Source: Dethiobacter sp.
GTDB taxonomy: Bacteria > Bacillota > Dethiobacteria > Dethiobacterales > Dethiobacteraceae
DNA: 51,497 bases
Assembly (NCBI GenBank): GCA_020725465.1
Contig: DYEY01000005.1
Span: 1-51,497 of the forward strand
Direction: 5' to 3'
Position 1 is the stretch's first letter; every line of letters begins with the position of its first letter. Under the pieces are notes generated by a model, which was given only the letters and a program-made list of their open reading frames with translations, did no database searches and was not told the origin of the DNA. Below are positions 7,911 to 15,868 of the stretch, one piece after another. The translations under genes were made by a program, and so were the position numbers.

Positions 7911-8675
7911 TCAAACCTCCTTTTTACAAAATATCTGGCAACCGGCAACGAGCAGCACTATTACAGACAACGCCATTAAGACCACGGGGACGGCAGGAAA
8001 AACCCCACCCAGAAAGTACCGGGCAGCATTCATGTGGGTGAACAGAGACAGCTTTCTGGTCTGTGCCAACAGGCCGAGAGCGGAAATTAGCACCACCACC
8101 AGGACAGCAGCACCGCCTGCTTTTACCGGATCTTCGATGAGTGTGGAAAAGAGCATAGTCACGGCAAAAATCACCAGTATTCCAAGCAGGGTAATCCCGG
8201 CAGCTACCAGCAACCTGCCGGCCTCAACACTGTGGGGTGTAAAGGAAGCCGTCAGTATCAGGGTCAGGGTGGAAACCGTCACCGCAGTTACCAAAATGAT
8301 TGCTCCGGCTGCCGCCTTGGAGAAAAATACCACCCGGCGGGAAACAGGCCTGGTGAGCAAAAAACCGGCGGTTTGTCCGTGAAATTCTCCCGCTATCAGG
8401 CTCATGCCTGTGAGTATAGCAAGAATTGTTCCGATTTGAGTCAGGTTTTTGGCATTCCACTGGCTCCAGATGTACACCGAATAGCTGGTGAAAACATTGG
8501 GTGGAAACAGGTTCCCGTATCTTTCCAACTGGTCCTGCGGCACCATGAAGATGAAATCCCTGATGGTTTCATACACCAGTGCCAGCCCTATCGCCATCGC
8601 CGCCAGCAAGCCGGTTCCCACCACCAGTTTCCAGCGCGCCTCCCGCAGCTCCTTTAAGATAAGCGCTTTATTCAT
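7911..8675 (-). CDS. ABC transporter permease (ABC-2 type)
   Basis: A 254-residue integral membrane protein with about six hydrophobic segments: near residues 17-37, 75-95, 115-140, 145-170, 175-195 and 225-245. The loop EFHGQTAGFLLTRPVSRRVVFFSKAA is typical of ABC-2 permeases. The ATG at 8675 (MNKALILKEL) follows AAGGGGTGA and overlaps the end of the ATPase gene by eight bases, which is the usual coupling. With the ATPase it would form an exporter or lantibiotic/antibiotic-response transporter like the Ytr system. The substrate is unknown. Confidence 0.88.
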   Translation of the reverse strand: MNKALILKELREARWKLVVGTGLLAAMAIGLALVYETIRDFIFMVPQDQLERYGNLFPPNVFTSYSVYIWSQWNAKNLTQIGTILAILTGMSLIAGEFHGQTAGFLLTRPVSRRVVFFSKAAAGAIILVTAVTVSTLTLILTASFTPHSVEAGRLLVAAGITLLGILVIFAVTMLFSTLIEDPVKAGGAAVLVVVLISALGLLAQTRKLSLFTHMNAARYFLGGVFPAVPVVLMALSVIVLLVAGCQIFCKKEV

Positions 8676-9561
8676 GACGGTCACCCCTTACCTTCTCGAT
8701 AAAGATTTCTTCCAGGTTCTGGTCTATGATGTCCAGCGTAAAGTACGGGTACTTTTTAATTTCAGCCAAAATCCCCTCCAGATTTTCTTCCACTGCAATT
8801 AAATAGGCGCTTCCTTCCCTGGAAACCTCGGTTATTCCGGGCTGTGAAAACAGAGAAGAACCGGGTTCTCGCTGAAACACCACCCTGATCTTTTTAACCG
8901 TTGTTTTCAGGTTATCCATGGAACGGACATCCAGCAGCCGGCCCTGGTTGATAAAAGCAACTTTGTCAGCCACTCTTTCCACGTCGTGCAGCTGGTGAGA
9001 GGAGAGAAAGACCGTTTTGCCCTGCAGGGAAATTTCATCCAGTATGATGCGCAAAAACTCCTGCCGGTTTATCGGGTCAAGTCCTGACGAGGGCTCATCC
9101 AGAACCAGCACCTCCGGTTCGTGTGCCATGGCCAGTATCAGCGCCAGCTGTGTTTTCATCCCCTTGGATAAATTCTTTATTTTTTCTTTGGAAGGAAGGC
9201 TGAAAAAATCGAGGTACCTTTTAATCAGTGCGCTGTTCCAGCGGGAATAGAACTGCCGGCTGAAATTTAAAATTTCGTTCACGCTCATGTAGCCGTACAT
9301 TTGCTGCACTTCTGCCACATAACCCACCTTGCGCAGTACCTGCAGAGACTCACCGGTAATACTTTTGCCCAGTATCCGGCCACCCCCGCTGTCCGGGCGC
9401 AGTAAACCCAGCATCATCTTGATGGTGGTAGTCTTACCCGCGCCGTTTTGACCAAGAAAGCCCAATATGCTACCCGCCTCAACATTAAGGGATAGATTTT
9501 CCACAGCCATCTTTCCCCGAAAGCTTTTTGTCAGGCCGTCAAGTTCAATTGCCCATGTCAT
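8668..9561 (-). CDS. ABC transporter ATP-binding protein
   Basis: A 297-residue ATPase with Walker A GQNGAGKTT (around residue 38), an unusual signature NLSKGMKTQ in place of LSGGQ, Walker B VLVLDEPSSGLD and the switch histidine in SSHQLHD. The KGMK variant of the C-loop is common in YtrB/BcrA-type ATPases. The ATG at 9561 (MTWAIELDGL) overlaps the end of the GntR gene, and GGGAG precedes it. It pairs with the permease encoded immediately downstream. Confidence 0.93.
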   Translation of the reverse strand: MTWAIELDGLTKSFRGKMAVENLSLNVEAGSILGFLGQNGAGKTTTIKMMLGLLRPDSGGGRILGKSITGESLQVLRKVGYVAEVQQMYGYMSVNEILNFSRQFYSRWNSALIKRYLDFFSLPSKEKIKNLSKGMKTQLALILAMAHEPEVLVLDEPSSGLDPINRQEFLRIILDEISLQGKTVFLSSHQLHDVERVADKVAFINQGRLLDVRSMDNLKTTVKKIRVVFQREPGSSLFSQPGITEVSREGSAYLIAVEENLEGILAEIKKYPYFTLDIIDQNLEEIFIEKVRGDRHE

Positions 9562-9961
9562 TATCTTCATCTCCCTTCCGCAAACGCTCTTTCCAGTTCG
9601 CCAGCTTTTTCAGAAATTGCTCTTTTAAAGTTTTCGAATCAACCGACAACTGGTATGCCTCCACCATCAGGTTCTCCAGCGCCCTGTCCAGGGCTGCTTC
9701 CTGCAGGGCTGCATCCTTTTGCTTTTTAAGCGCCACAAAGGTACCGAGGCCGCGTGCCGTTTCAATGATACCTTCCCGCTCCAGTTCCTGGTAAACTTTG
9801 TACACCGTATTGGGGTTGATTGTCAGGCGCAGCGCCAACTCCCGGACCGAGGGCAACTGTTCCCCCTCTTTCAGCAGTCCGCTGGCCACCGCTTTTTTAA
9901 CCTGCTCTTTCAGCTGCACATATATGGGAACCCCGCTGTGCGGGTCAACATAGTACCACAT
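9545..9961 (-). CDS. GntR-family transcriptional regulator, YtrA type
   Basis: A 138-residue repressor: a winged helix at residues 3-70 with the signature PSVRELALRLTINPNTVYKVYQ, then a short helical C-terminus of about 65 residues instead of a large ligand-binding domain. This is the hallmark of the YtrA subfamily, which typically controls the ABC transporter genes in its own operon. I chose the ATG at 9961 (MWYYVDPHSG), with GGTGG six bases upstream. The promoter at 10005-10033 and two AGTGATA direct repeats between it and the gene (about 9975-10000) suggest autoregulation. Confidence 0.9.
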   Translation of the reverse strand: MWYYVDPHSGVPIYVQLKEQVKKAVASGLLKEGEQLPSVRELALRLTINPNTVYKVYQELEREGIIETARGLGTFVALKKQKDAALQEAALDRALENLMVEAYQLSVDSKTLKEQFLKKLANWKERLRKGDEDNDMGN

Positions 9962-10004
9962 TATACACCACCGTATCACTGTACTATATCACTAATACAC
10001 CCCT

Positions 10005-10033
10005 AGTATACTTCTAAAACTTTCTGCCGTCAA
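10005..10033 (-). promoter_or_regulatory. Promoter of the GntR-ABC operon
   Basis: Minus strand: -35 TTGACG (10028-10033), a 17-base spacer and -10 TATACT (10005-10010). Downstream, before the GntR start, lie two AGTGATA copies in the same orientation that could be part of the GntR operator. The operator assignment is a guess. Confidence 0.7.
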
Positions 10034-10057
10034 GCATCTTCACTTATCGATTTCCGA

Positions 10058-10080
10058 CAAAAAAAGCCCTCCCGGGGCTC
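10058..10080 (-). terminator. Intrinsic terminator after the activase operon
   Basis: Minus strand: AGCCC/GGGCT stem with a CGGGA loop followed by seven T residues. It lies about 130 bases beyond the last gene of the CoA-activase operon. The stretch 10081-10212 between them holds a second GC-rich inverted repeat (near 10190) and no gene. Confidence 0.7.
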
Positions 10081-10212
10081 AGTTTTGCTTATTCTGTTAG
10101 TATACCAATGCACCAGACAAAATCAGGGCTACCCTTATGACGGTTGTGGCGATATTAATAGCTGAAAGTGTGTTTTGTACTCGTATTAAGCCGGCCCGCC
10201 GGCCTTGCTTTC

Positions 10213-11181
10213 TTACCCGGTTTTCTTCAGAGTTTCCCACTTGCCGCAGCGCCCGCCCCAGCGGGCCAGTATTTTACCGTCCACATGAATATTCACAATC
10301 TCACACAGGTTAGGACAACCCTGGCACTCAAAGCTGCTGGCCTGGTATTCCATTTCTGAAACTTCAAACCCACGGAAGCTGGATTCCTGCTTATCCCTGA
10401 CCGCCGATCTGGCCAGGAGCGCAGCACCGATGGCTCCCATTACATCGAAATATTTGGGCACTGTAATTTCCAGGCCCAGCGCTTTCTCAAAGGCGGCTCT
10501 GATGCCCACATTGGCAGCCACTCCTCCCTGGAAAACCACAGGGCTCTGGATGTCTTTGCCTTTACCCACATTATTTAAATAGTTCCTGACCAGCGCGTCA
10601 CACAGGCCGGCGATAATATCGGGTATGGGGTGGCCCATCTGCTGCTTGTGAATCATGTCAGACTCGGCGAAAACAGAGCAGCGGCCGGCGATACGCACCG
10701 GTGATTTACTCTGCAGGGCAAGCCCGCCAAACTCTTCAATGGGGATATTCAACCGTGCAGCCTGGTGGTCAAGGAAGGATCCGGTTCCGGCGGCGCAAAC
10801 CGTATTCATGGCAAAATCCACCACTATTCCGTCCCGCAGCAGTATAATCTTGGAATCCTGGCCTCCCACTTCCAGAACCGTCCGTACCCCCGGCAGCAGG
10901 TAGGATGCTGCCACCGCGTGGGCCGTAATCTCATTTTTCACAGTGTCAGCACCCACAATAATGCCGCTGAGTGTACGGGCACTGCCCGTTGTTCCCACGC
11001 CGCGCACCACATACTTACTGCCGTGCAGTTCTTCTCCGACCCGGCGGATTCCTTCCTGGACAGCCTTAATGGGTTGGCCGCGTGTACGCAGGTACAGGCT
11101 GACCACTACTTCTCCCTGCTCATTAATGGCTACCATGTTAGTGCTAACCGAACCCACATCAATTCCCAAAAAAATCTGCAT
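10213..11181 (-). CDS. CoA-substrate-specific enzyme activase (HgdC/BadF family)
   Basis: A 322-residue ASKHA-fold ATPase that, in this family, uses ATP hydrolysis to drive an electron from its [4Fe-4S] cluster onto a low-potential partner. Motifs: phosphate-1 GIDVGSVSTNM (residues 6-16), EVGGQDSK, cluster cysteines in NTVCAAGTGSF and GRCSVFAESDM, and VVFQGGVAANVG. Beyond the canonical fold of about 260 residues there is a C-terminal extension with CQGCPNLC and GGRCGKW, which could hold another metal site. The ATG overlaps the previous stop (TAATG). The partner it activates is most likely one of the two upstream proteins, since no dehydratase subunits are present. Confidence 0.88.
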   Translation of the reverse strand: MQIFLGIDVGSVSTNMVAINEQGEVVVSLYLRTRGQPIKAVQEGIRRVGEELHGSKYVVRGVGTTGSARTLSGIIVGADTVKNEITAHAVAASYLLPGVRTVLEVGGQDSKIILLRDGIVVDFAMNTVCAAGTGSFLDHQAARLNIPIEEFGGLALQSKSPVRIAGRCSVFAESDMIHKQQMGHPIPDIIAGLCDALVRNYLNNVGKGKDIQSPVVFQGGVAANVGIRAAFEKALGLEITVPKYFDVMGAIGAALLARSAVRDKQESSFRGFEVSEMEYQASSFECQGCPNLCEIVNIHVDGKILARWGGRCGKWETLKKTG

Positions 11182-12260
11182 TAACTCACCTCCCGCTGGC
11201 TACGTCTCTGTTGCAACAGATCCACAAAGGCTTCCAGCCGTGTTTCAATCCCCGCCCGGCCTGTCTGCTCGTCCAGAAACAGGGTGAGTACCGGTATACC
11301 CTTATCAGCGCTGATAGCTGGCATAATACTTTTGGCCACGATTTCCGGGATACAGGTGAAAGGAGCCAGTTGCACCACACCGTCAAACCCATGCTCCGCA
11401 TACCGCACTACCTCGCCAACGCTGTTTTGCCCGTGCCCGCCCACCAGCTGATTGAGATAAGGGATAGCGCGCGACCTTATATCTCTTTCCCGGTTAACCA
11501 GGGCATTATCCCTGGTCCAGTTGGTAATGAAGATAGAACGGTGGACCAGGACACCCATATCACCCAAAATTTTTTCTATATCATGGTTGGCGAAAGGCTC
11601 CAGCACCACATATATTTCACCTATCAGGCCGATTTTAAGCGGATTTCTGGACTTGTCCGACGGCAGGCTTTCCATGCCCGCCAGTCCCGCCTGCACAGCC
11701 TCTCTTACCTGGGGCATTGTCCTGGCCTCCCGGATATAGTCCAGTGCCTTTTCATAAGCCTGTGTCAGGGCCCGGCGGTCTAAAACGTACGGCCGGAGCT
11801 GGTGCAGCCTGTCTTCAGCGGTGTCCAGCGCCCTAAGCTTCTCCCAGGTAATCCTGAACTTGCGGTAACAGTTTAGCCATGAGCTCTGCGGACGAACCAG
11901 GTTGTATATGTTCTTGCAAAAATTAAACGGCGCCATCAGCGGCGGTTCAAGGATAATCAGACGGACGGAATGCCCAAGGTCGTGCAGGATTCTTTTATGC
12001 AGCTCACCGTAATACCCGGCGCGGCAAGGGCCGAATCCTCCAGAACTGGCCAGTGTATCCGCCCCGGCTTCAATCGCCTCCAGGTAGGTGCCAAGCAATA
12101 TTTTAAAAGGCAGACAAGCAAACTCAGGAGCATGCTGTACACCCAGGGAAAGAGTTTTTTTTGACGGCACAGGCGGGTATATAACCTCATGTCCCAGTTC
12201 CTCCAGCCAATAACCGATAGCAATATGTGAGTTCCCCATATAAGGAAAAGATATCTTCAT
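11181..12260 (-). CDS. CoA-activase-associated protein (COG3581-like, HgdB/HgdA superfamily)
   Basis: A 359-residue protein beginning MKISFPYMGNSHIAIGYWLE. It has well-separated cysteines: EFACLPFK (about residue 49), GFGPCRAGYYG (about 79) and PFTCIPEIV near the C-terminus. These are the type that ligate an iron-sulfur cluster in the 2-hydroxyacyl-CoA dehydratase superfamily. Proteins of this type are usually encoded next to a BadF/HgdC activase and a DUF2229 protein, as here. It overlaps the upstream gene by ATGA and the downstream gene by TAATG, so the three products are probably made in fixed ratio. The reaction catalysed is unknown. Confidence 0.78.
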   Translation of the reverse strand: MKISFPYMGNSHIAIGYWLEELGHEVIYPPVPSKKTLSLGVQHAPEFACLPFKILLGTYLEAIEAGADTLASSGGFGPCRAGYYGELHKRILHDLGHSVRLIILEPPLMAPFNFCKNIYNLVRPQSSWLNCYRKFRITWEKLRALDTAEDRLHQLRPYVLDRRALTQAYEKALDYIREARTMPQVREAVQAGLAGMESLPSDKSRNPLKIGLIGEIYVVLEPFANHDIEKILGDMGVLVHRSIFITNWTRDNALVNRERDIRSRAIPYLNQLVGGHGQNSVGEVVRYAEHGFDGVVQLAPFTCIPEIVAKSIMPAISADKGIPVLTLFLDEQTGRAGIETRLEAFVDLLQQRRSQREVS

Positions 12261-13231
12261 AACAGGCCCTTCTTTCTCTTTAGCAAGTCAACGAAGGCTT
12301 CAACCCTGGTTTCCACTCCCGCTTCTCCGGTATGCTCGTCTATGGTTACAGTCATAAAAGGAACCTGCCTGCTATGTTTGGCCTCCAGTTCAATCAGTTT
12401 GTTGGTCATGGCATCCGGCCCGCAACCAAAGGCGGTTACATGGATAATCCCGTCCACGGAGTAATCCCGCAGATAGTAAAGGCATGCCCATACCACCCGG
12501 TTGCTGTAATACCAAAAAAGGTTTTTGGGCAGGCTCTTTCCCATTCGCCTGAGGGCAGGTTCCGCAACCATATCGGGAGTTACCACATCCACGCCCTGCA
12601 AACGCAGTTTTTCCAGTAACCGGACACTGACATAGTCATCGTAAAGGGCATACGGGTACCCCAAAACCGCCAGCTTAATCCCTGCACCTTTCTCCCTCCG
12701 GTTGGCAGCATGTCCGTTTTCCAGCAGTGAGAAAGCTTCCTCGGGCGTCAAACCCTGCAATAATAGTTTCCGGTAGCGCTGGATATTATACCTGGCAGCC
12801 CGAATAGCCGCGGCTATCCTTGCCCTGTTGCCGGTAAAACGCCTGCCCACACGGTACAAAAAGCGGTACAGTTCATGTCTCCCCTTCTTTAAATCAAGGC
12901 GCAGATCAATCAGCTCAGGGAGCCCGGCTATGGAGTAGCGCACCATATCCGGCAAGCCAAGAAACTTCGGACACAGTGTCACCTTTCCATCCAGAGACAC
13001 AAGGCGTGGCAGAAACAATATATCTACCTTGTCTTTCAGTGCCTCTACGTGGCCATGGTATAGCTTGATGGGCACACAGGCATCGTTAACCGTCTCCCTG
13101 ACTCCCGCATCCATTAATTCTTTATTGGAAGGCGGCGATACCACAACCTCGGCACCCACTCCCTCAAATAAAGCCTTCCAAAGCGGATAAAAAGAAAAAT
13201 AGGATAATGTTCTGGGCACCCCGACTCGCAC
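12257..13231 (-). CDS. CoA-activase-associated protein with DUF2229 (COG3580-like)
   Basis: A 325-residue protein with the DUF2229 opening VGVPRTLSYFSFYPLWKALF and conserved cysteines in VNDACVPIKLYHGH, VTLCPKFLG and HVTAFGCGPDA, likely iron-sulfur ligands. It is the first gene of the three-gene activase operon. I prefer a GTG start at 13231 (MRVGVPRTLS): the AAAGGGGTGAT ribosome-binding stretch sits six bases upstream. The open frame extends to 13273. No reliable promoter was found in 13232-13310. The physiological substrate is unknown. Confidence 0.78.
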   Translation of the reverse strand: MRVGVPRTLSYFSFYPLWKALFEGVGAEVVVSPPSNKELMDAGVRETVNDACVPIKLYHGHVEALKDKVDILFLPRLVSLDGKVTLCPKFLGLPDMVRYSIAGLPELIDLRLDLKKGRHELYRFLYRVGRRFTGNRARIAAAIRAARYNIQRYRKLLLQGLTPEEAFSLLENGHAANRREKGAGIKLAVLGYPYALYDDYVSVRLLEKLRLQGVDVVTPDMVAEPALRRMGKSLPKNLFWYYSNRVVWACLYYLRDYSVDGIIHVTAFGCGPDAMTNKLIELEAKHSRQVPFMTVTIDEHTGEAGVETRVEAFVDLLKRKKGLL

Positions 13232-13310
13232 GGCAATCACCCCTTTTCCCTGCCCGGGCCAAGTCGTCCCCATTATTTCTCTATTCGCCTAGACAGCAAA
13301 TATTCCTGCC

Positions 13311-13342
13311 AAAAAAAACAGAGTCTCCCACTGGGAGACTCT
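13311..13342 (-). terminator. Strong intrinsic terminator after the gamma-carbonic anhydrase-like gene
   Basis: Minus strand: GAGTCTCCC/GGGAGACTC 9-bp stem with a 3-base loop followed by TGTTTTTTTT. It separates the gamma-CA-like gene from the activase operon. Confidence 0.85.
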
Positions 13343-13359
13343 TGCTATTAAAATTTTTT

Positions 13360-13881
13360 TCATCCACAAATGCCAAGTGCCAGCCTGTAATCCTGGGCAC
13401 GCCGGGCATACCTCTCCGTCAGAGCACGTATATTCCCAATTTCTTCCTGTTTTAGCTCCCGCAACACCCTGGCCGGTACCCCAACCGCCAGGGTGCCCGC
13501 CGGTATCTCCTGCCCTTCCCGCACAAGGGCTCCCGCTGCTACTATGGCATTATCTCCTACCCGGGATCCATCAAGCAGAATAGCCCCCATGCCGATTAAA
13601 GCACCACTGCCCACCCGGCAACCATGAAGGACCGCTTTATGCCCAACGGTCACATAGTCTCCGATGACAGTGGGAAATTCTGAATCCACATGGACTGTGC
13701 AATTGTCCTGAATATTGGTGTACTCTCCAATAATAATCTCGTTAATATCCCCCCGCAACACAGTGTTGAACCAGATGCTGCTGCCCGCCATCAGCTTAAC
13801 CCTGCCGATGATATGCACCCCGGGCGCCAAGAATACATCCTCTGCCGCCACAGGTACAAACTCCTTAAATTTGTAAAACAA
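13360..13881 (-). CDS. Gamma-carbonic anhydrase family protein (left-handed beta-helix)
   Basis: A 174-residue hexapeptide-repeat protein. The repeats run from about residue 15 to 140 (APGVHIIGRV, SSIWFNTVLRGD, ITIGEYTNIQDNC-type turns), with metal-ligand histidines in CTVHVDSEF, TVGHKAVLHGC and the preceding loop, as in gamma-class carbonic anhydrases (YrdA/PaaY/Cam group). It ends with a helical tail. Many members have no measurable carbonic anhydrase activity, so the catalytic role is uncertain. I favour the TTG start at 13881 (MFYKFKEFVP) because GGAGG lies eight bases upstream; the frame runs on to 13923. Confidence 0.85.
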   Translation of the reverse strand: MFYKFKEFVPVAAEDVFLAPGVHIIGRVKLMAGSSIWFNTVLRGDINEIIIGEYTNIQDNCTVHVDSEFPTVIGDYVTVGHKAVLHGCRVGSGALIGMGAILLDGSRVGDNAIVAAGALVREGQEIPAGTLAVGVPARVLRELKQEEIGNIRALTERYARRAQDYRLALGICG

Positions 13882-13920
13882 CCCTATCACCTCCACGGAT
13901 ATTATACACGACACCCAAAA

Positions 13921-13948
13921 CAAATAAAATCCCCCGTTGCCGGGGGAT
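13921..13948 (-). terminator. Intrinsic terminator after the 50-aa membrane peptide gene
   Basis: Minus strand: ATCCCCCG/CGGGGGAT 8-bp stem with a GCAA tetraloop followed by TTTATTTG. It ends just before the gamma-CA-like gene. Confidence 0.75.
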
Positions 13949-13971
13949 CAGAGTTTGCCACAACAGCAAAG

Positions 13972-14124
13972 TTATCCTTCTTTGGGCCAGGCGCAAAAAC
14001 CTACCGACTCCTCTGTCAGCTTTCGGTCCACACGGCGTGTGACATCTTTGGATACCACAAACCTTACTATCCAGGAGATACCGAGAAAAGTGAGCAACAT
14101 TACTAAAATCGCCGTTAAGTTCAT
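13972..14124 (-). CDS. Small single-TM protein, 50 residues
   Basis: A short reading frame starts MNLTAILVMLLTFLGISWIV: one hydrophobic segment (residues 4-21) followed by a charged tail containing RFVVSKDVTRRVDRKLTEES and a single cysteine near the end (GFCAWPKEG). An AAAGGGGTG ribosome-binding stretch lies six bases ahead of the ATG and a good terminator follows at 13921-13948, so the unit is complete. The layout is that of a small membrane-anchored accessory peptide. I do not recognise the family. Confidence 0.65.
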   Translation of the reverse strand: MNLTAILVMLLTFLGISWIVRFVVSKDVTRRVDRKLTEESVGFCAWPKEG

Positions 14125-14278
14125 TACTCACACCCCTTTCCATGATATGAGCGCCCACCATAATGGTGGTTTATGCCTATATATTTGGTTACTAATAGTA
14201 TAAAACATGTCATTTAAATTGTCAATATATTCTGACAAGTTAATTATTTAACAATTACGGCTACAAAGCCGCTGTTTC

Positions 14279-15064
14279 TCAGTAAATTCCGCCGCTATTT
14301 TTACTTGCGGCACGCAAGGCACCTGTTCCTGATTGCCGGCGCTCATTATCAAAAGAGAGTATCCCTGCGGGGCAGTTAACCGCGCAGGTGGCACAACGAA
14401 TACACATTTCATTATCGAACCGGTTATTGTCGCCAAACCCGCGGTACGGCTCAAGCTGCATCGGGCAGACAAGAGAACACTTGCCGCACTTACGGCAGGC
14501 TTCGGTTGCCGAAACCGTAACCTTTTTATCGGTAACACGGTTCAGCCTAAGCAACTTACCCAGTTTATACATTAACACCTGGAAGGTCCCCATCGGACAG
14601 AAAGAACACCAGGCCCGCGGCCTGACATAAAAAGCCAGCGCGCTCCCTGACACAGTCACCACCAGGTAGTTCATAACAAATATGAATCCCAAACTGTCTA
14701 AAAAAGAAGCGGCACCGAAAGTTGCAGACACCCGAATCAATCTTTGGCCCAGCATAAACATGAACCAAAAGAAAGCAAAGAACACCATTGCTTTCGACCG
14801 CAGAAAACCCGGTATTTTCTTATTTCTGCTTACAGGCATGATAACATAGTCAAACAGGCTGCCATGCGGGCACAGATTGCCGCACCAGTATTTGCCGTTT
14901 AAAAAACCGAGAATCCCAAGCGCCAGCATCACCGGTATAACCAACAGCCCCAGCCTGGGGTGCCACAGCCCGCCCAGCGCCACCAGCAAAATAAATATCC
15001 AGGCGTACTTTCTCAGCCTCGGGGAAAACCGGTTCTTCCTGATGTAATGCAGGTTAGAACCCAC
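14279..15064 (-). CDS. Membrane polyferredoxin (NapH/CcoG/NosR-like 4Fe-4S protein)
   Basis: A 261-residue protein with membrane segments near residues 20-50, 95-115 and 130-150 and two C-x3-CP motifs (CGNLCPHG, CSFCPMG) at membrane boundaries. These are typical of the NapH/NosR family that passes electrons from quinol to periplasmic partners. A C-terminal double ferredoxin domain follows (CRKCGKCSLVCP and CIRCATCAVNCP), binding two [4Fe-4S] clusters. I prefer a GTG start at 15064 (MGSNLHYIRK), nine bases after GCGGAGG; an ATG at 15082 contains that ribosome-binding site. It has its own promoter overlapping a CsoR/CstR-like palindrome, suggesting copper- or persulfide-linked control. The partner is unknown. 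Confidence 0.85.
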   Translation of the reverse strand: MGSNLHYIRKNRFSPRLRKYAWIFILLVALGGLWHPRLGLLVIPVMLALGILGFLNGKYWCGNLCPHGSLFDYVIMPVSRNKKIPGFLRSKAMVFFAFFWFMFMLGQRLIRVSATFGAASFLDSLGFIFVMNYLVVTVSGSALAFYVRPRAWCSFCPMGTFQVLMYKLGKLLRLNRVTDKKVTVSATEACRKCGKCSLVCPMQLEPYRGFGDNNRFDNEMCIRCATCAVNCPAGILSFDNERRQSGTGALRAASKNSGGIY

Positions 15065-15089
15065 TAAGGCAATCCTCCGCATATAAATA

Positions 15090-15106
15090 ATACCCCTACT
15101 GGGTAT
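15090..15106 (-). promoter_or_regulatory. CsoR/CstR-like operator palindrome
   Basis: The 17-base ATACCCCTACTGGGTAT is an imperfect palindrome (ATACCC...GGGTAT). It has the G/C-tract-flanked-by-AT shape of operators bound by CsoR/CstR/RcnR-type repressors. It sits directly downstream of the -10 box of the polyferredoxin gene, where a bound repressor would block transcription. No csoR-like gene lies in the window. Confidence 0.55.
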
Positions 15107-15135
15107 ATTTTAGGCCACTCCTTTCTGCTTGTCAA
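15107..15135 (-). promoter_or_regulatory. Promoter of the polyferredoxin gene
   Basis: Minus strand: -35 TTGACA (15130-15135), a 17-base spacer and -10 TAAAAT (15107-15112). The palindrome at 15090-15106 covers the expected start site. Confidence 0.75.
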
Positions 15136-15207
15136 CCCCGGATATTTTTTAATTTTGTTTGGTTCAGTTGCAATTCCTGCCTGAGTATGCTAAAATTTAA
15201 TCTGCGT

Positions 15208-15284
15208 CGGGGCGTAGCGCAGTTTGGTAGCGCGCTTGGTTCGGGACCAAGAAGTCGCAGGTTCAAATCCTGTCGCTCCGACCA
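15208..15284 (+). tRNA. tRNA-Pro (anticodon CGG)
   Basis: A 77-base cloverleaf: acceptor stem CGGGGCG/CGCTCCG (one G-T pair), a D-arm with AGCGCAGTTTGGTAGCGC, anticodon stem CTTGG/CCAAG around the loop TTCGGGA (anticodon CGG, reading CCG), T-arm with GGTTCAAATCC, discriminator A and an encoded CCA end. It is the only tRNA I see in the window and stands alone between two minus-strand genes. Confidence 0.97.
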
Positions 15285-15298
15285 TTGAAAAGCTTTAA

Positions 15299-15331
15299 CG
15301 GGGGGCCTTCTTAGGTCCTCTGTTTTTTTTG
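15299..15331 (+). terminator. Terminator of the tRNA-Pro transcript
   Basis: Plus strand: GGGGGCC pairs with GGTCCTC through two G-T pairs around a 6-base loop, followed by TGTTTTTTTT, 15 bases after the tRNA 3' end. Confidence 0.7.
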
Positions 15332-15410
15332 TAATGCAGTTTTAATGCAATTAACGCCAAAAAAGGGACCCCTGCCCCTGCTGTTCCTGATTTAACAGTT
15401 AAGGACAGGG

Positions 15411-15438
15411 TTAAAAAAAACGCCTTTTCAGGCGTTTT
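15411..15438 (-). terminator. Intrinsic terminator of the BFN-family gene
   Basis: Minus strand: ACGCCTGAAAAGGCGT hairpin (stem AAAACGCC/GGCGTTTT) running into eight T residues, overlapping the last codons of the gene. Confidence 0.8.
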
Positions 15439-15868
15439 AGTGAAGCCCTTCCCCTTGGTCATCCACGACTATGTCTTTAAAGTCGTAGGTAAATTCCACC
15501 AGCCCCGGCATCATGTAAATAGGGGCGCCGCTCCTGATGGCCAGGGCGATGGCATCGCTGGGCCGTGAATCAATTACCGTTTTGCTGCCGCCATGGTTCA
15601 GATGAATCTCTGCGTAATAAGTGTTATCTTTGATGCTGGTAACTACAATTTTCTCTACTCCCGCTCCCAGCTCACCGATAACTGTCTTCAGGAGGTCATG
15701 GGTAAGAGGCCGGGGAGGTACTTCGCCCTGCAGCGGCAGGGCTATGCTTTGCGCCTCAAGGGGACCGATTACAATGGGCAGGACCTTTGTTTCCGCTTTG
15801 TCAGCCAAAAGCACGGTAAGTTCGCCGCTTTGGCTGATGGTAATAGCCTTAACCTTCATTTCCAGCAC
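15437..15868 (-). CDS. Bifunctional nuclease (BFN/DUF151) family protein
   Basis: A 143-residue member of the DUF151 family: LPIVIGPLEAQSIALPLQG (residues 30-48), RPLTHDLLKTVIGELG, then DSRPSDAIALAIRSGAPIYM. This is the conserved core of plant BFN1 and the bacterial homologues. The N-terminal strand carries the regulatory-looking AITISQSGELTVLL. It lies alone after the tRNA and ends in its own terminator. The start could be GTG at 15868 or ATG at 15859 (MKVKAITI). Nuclease activity is reported for plant members; it is only inferred here. Confidence 0.88.
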   Translation of the reverse strand: MLEMKVKAITISQSGELTVLLADKAETKVLPIVIGPLEAQSIALPLQGEVPPRPLTHDLLKTVIGELGAGVEKIVVTSIKDNTYYAEIHLNHGGSKTVIDSRPSDAIALAIRSGAPIYMMPGLVEFTYDFKDIVVDDQGEGLH

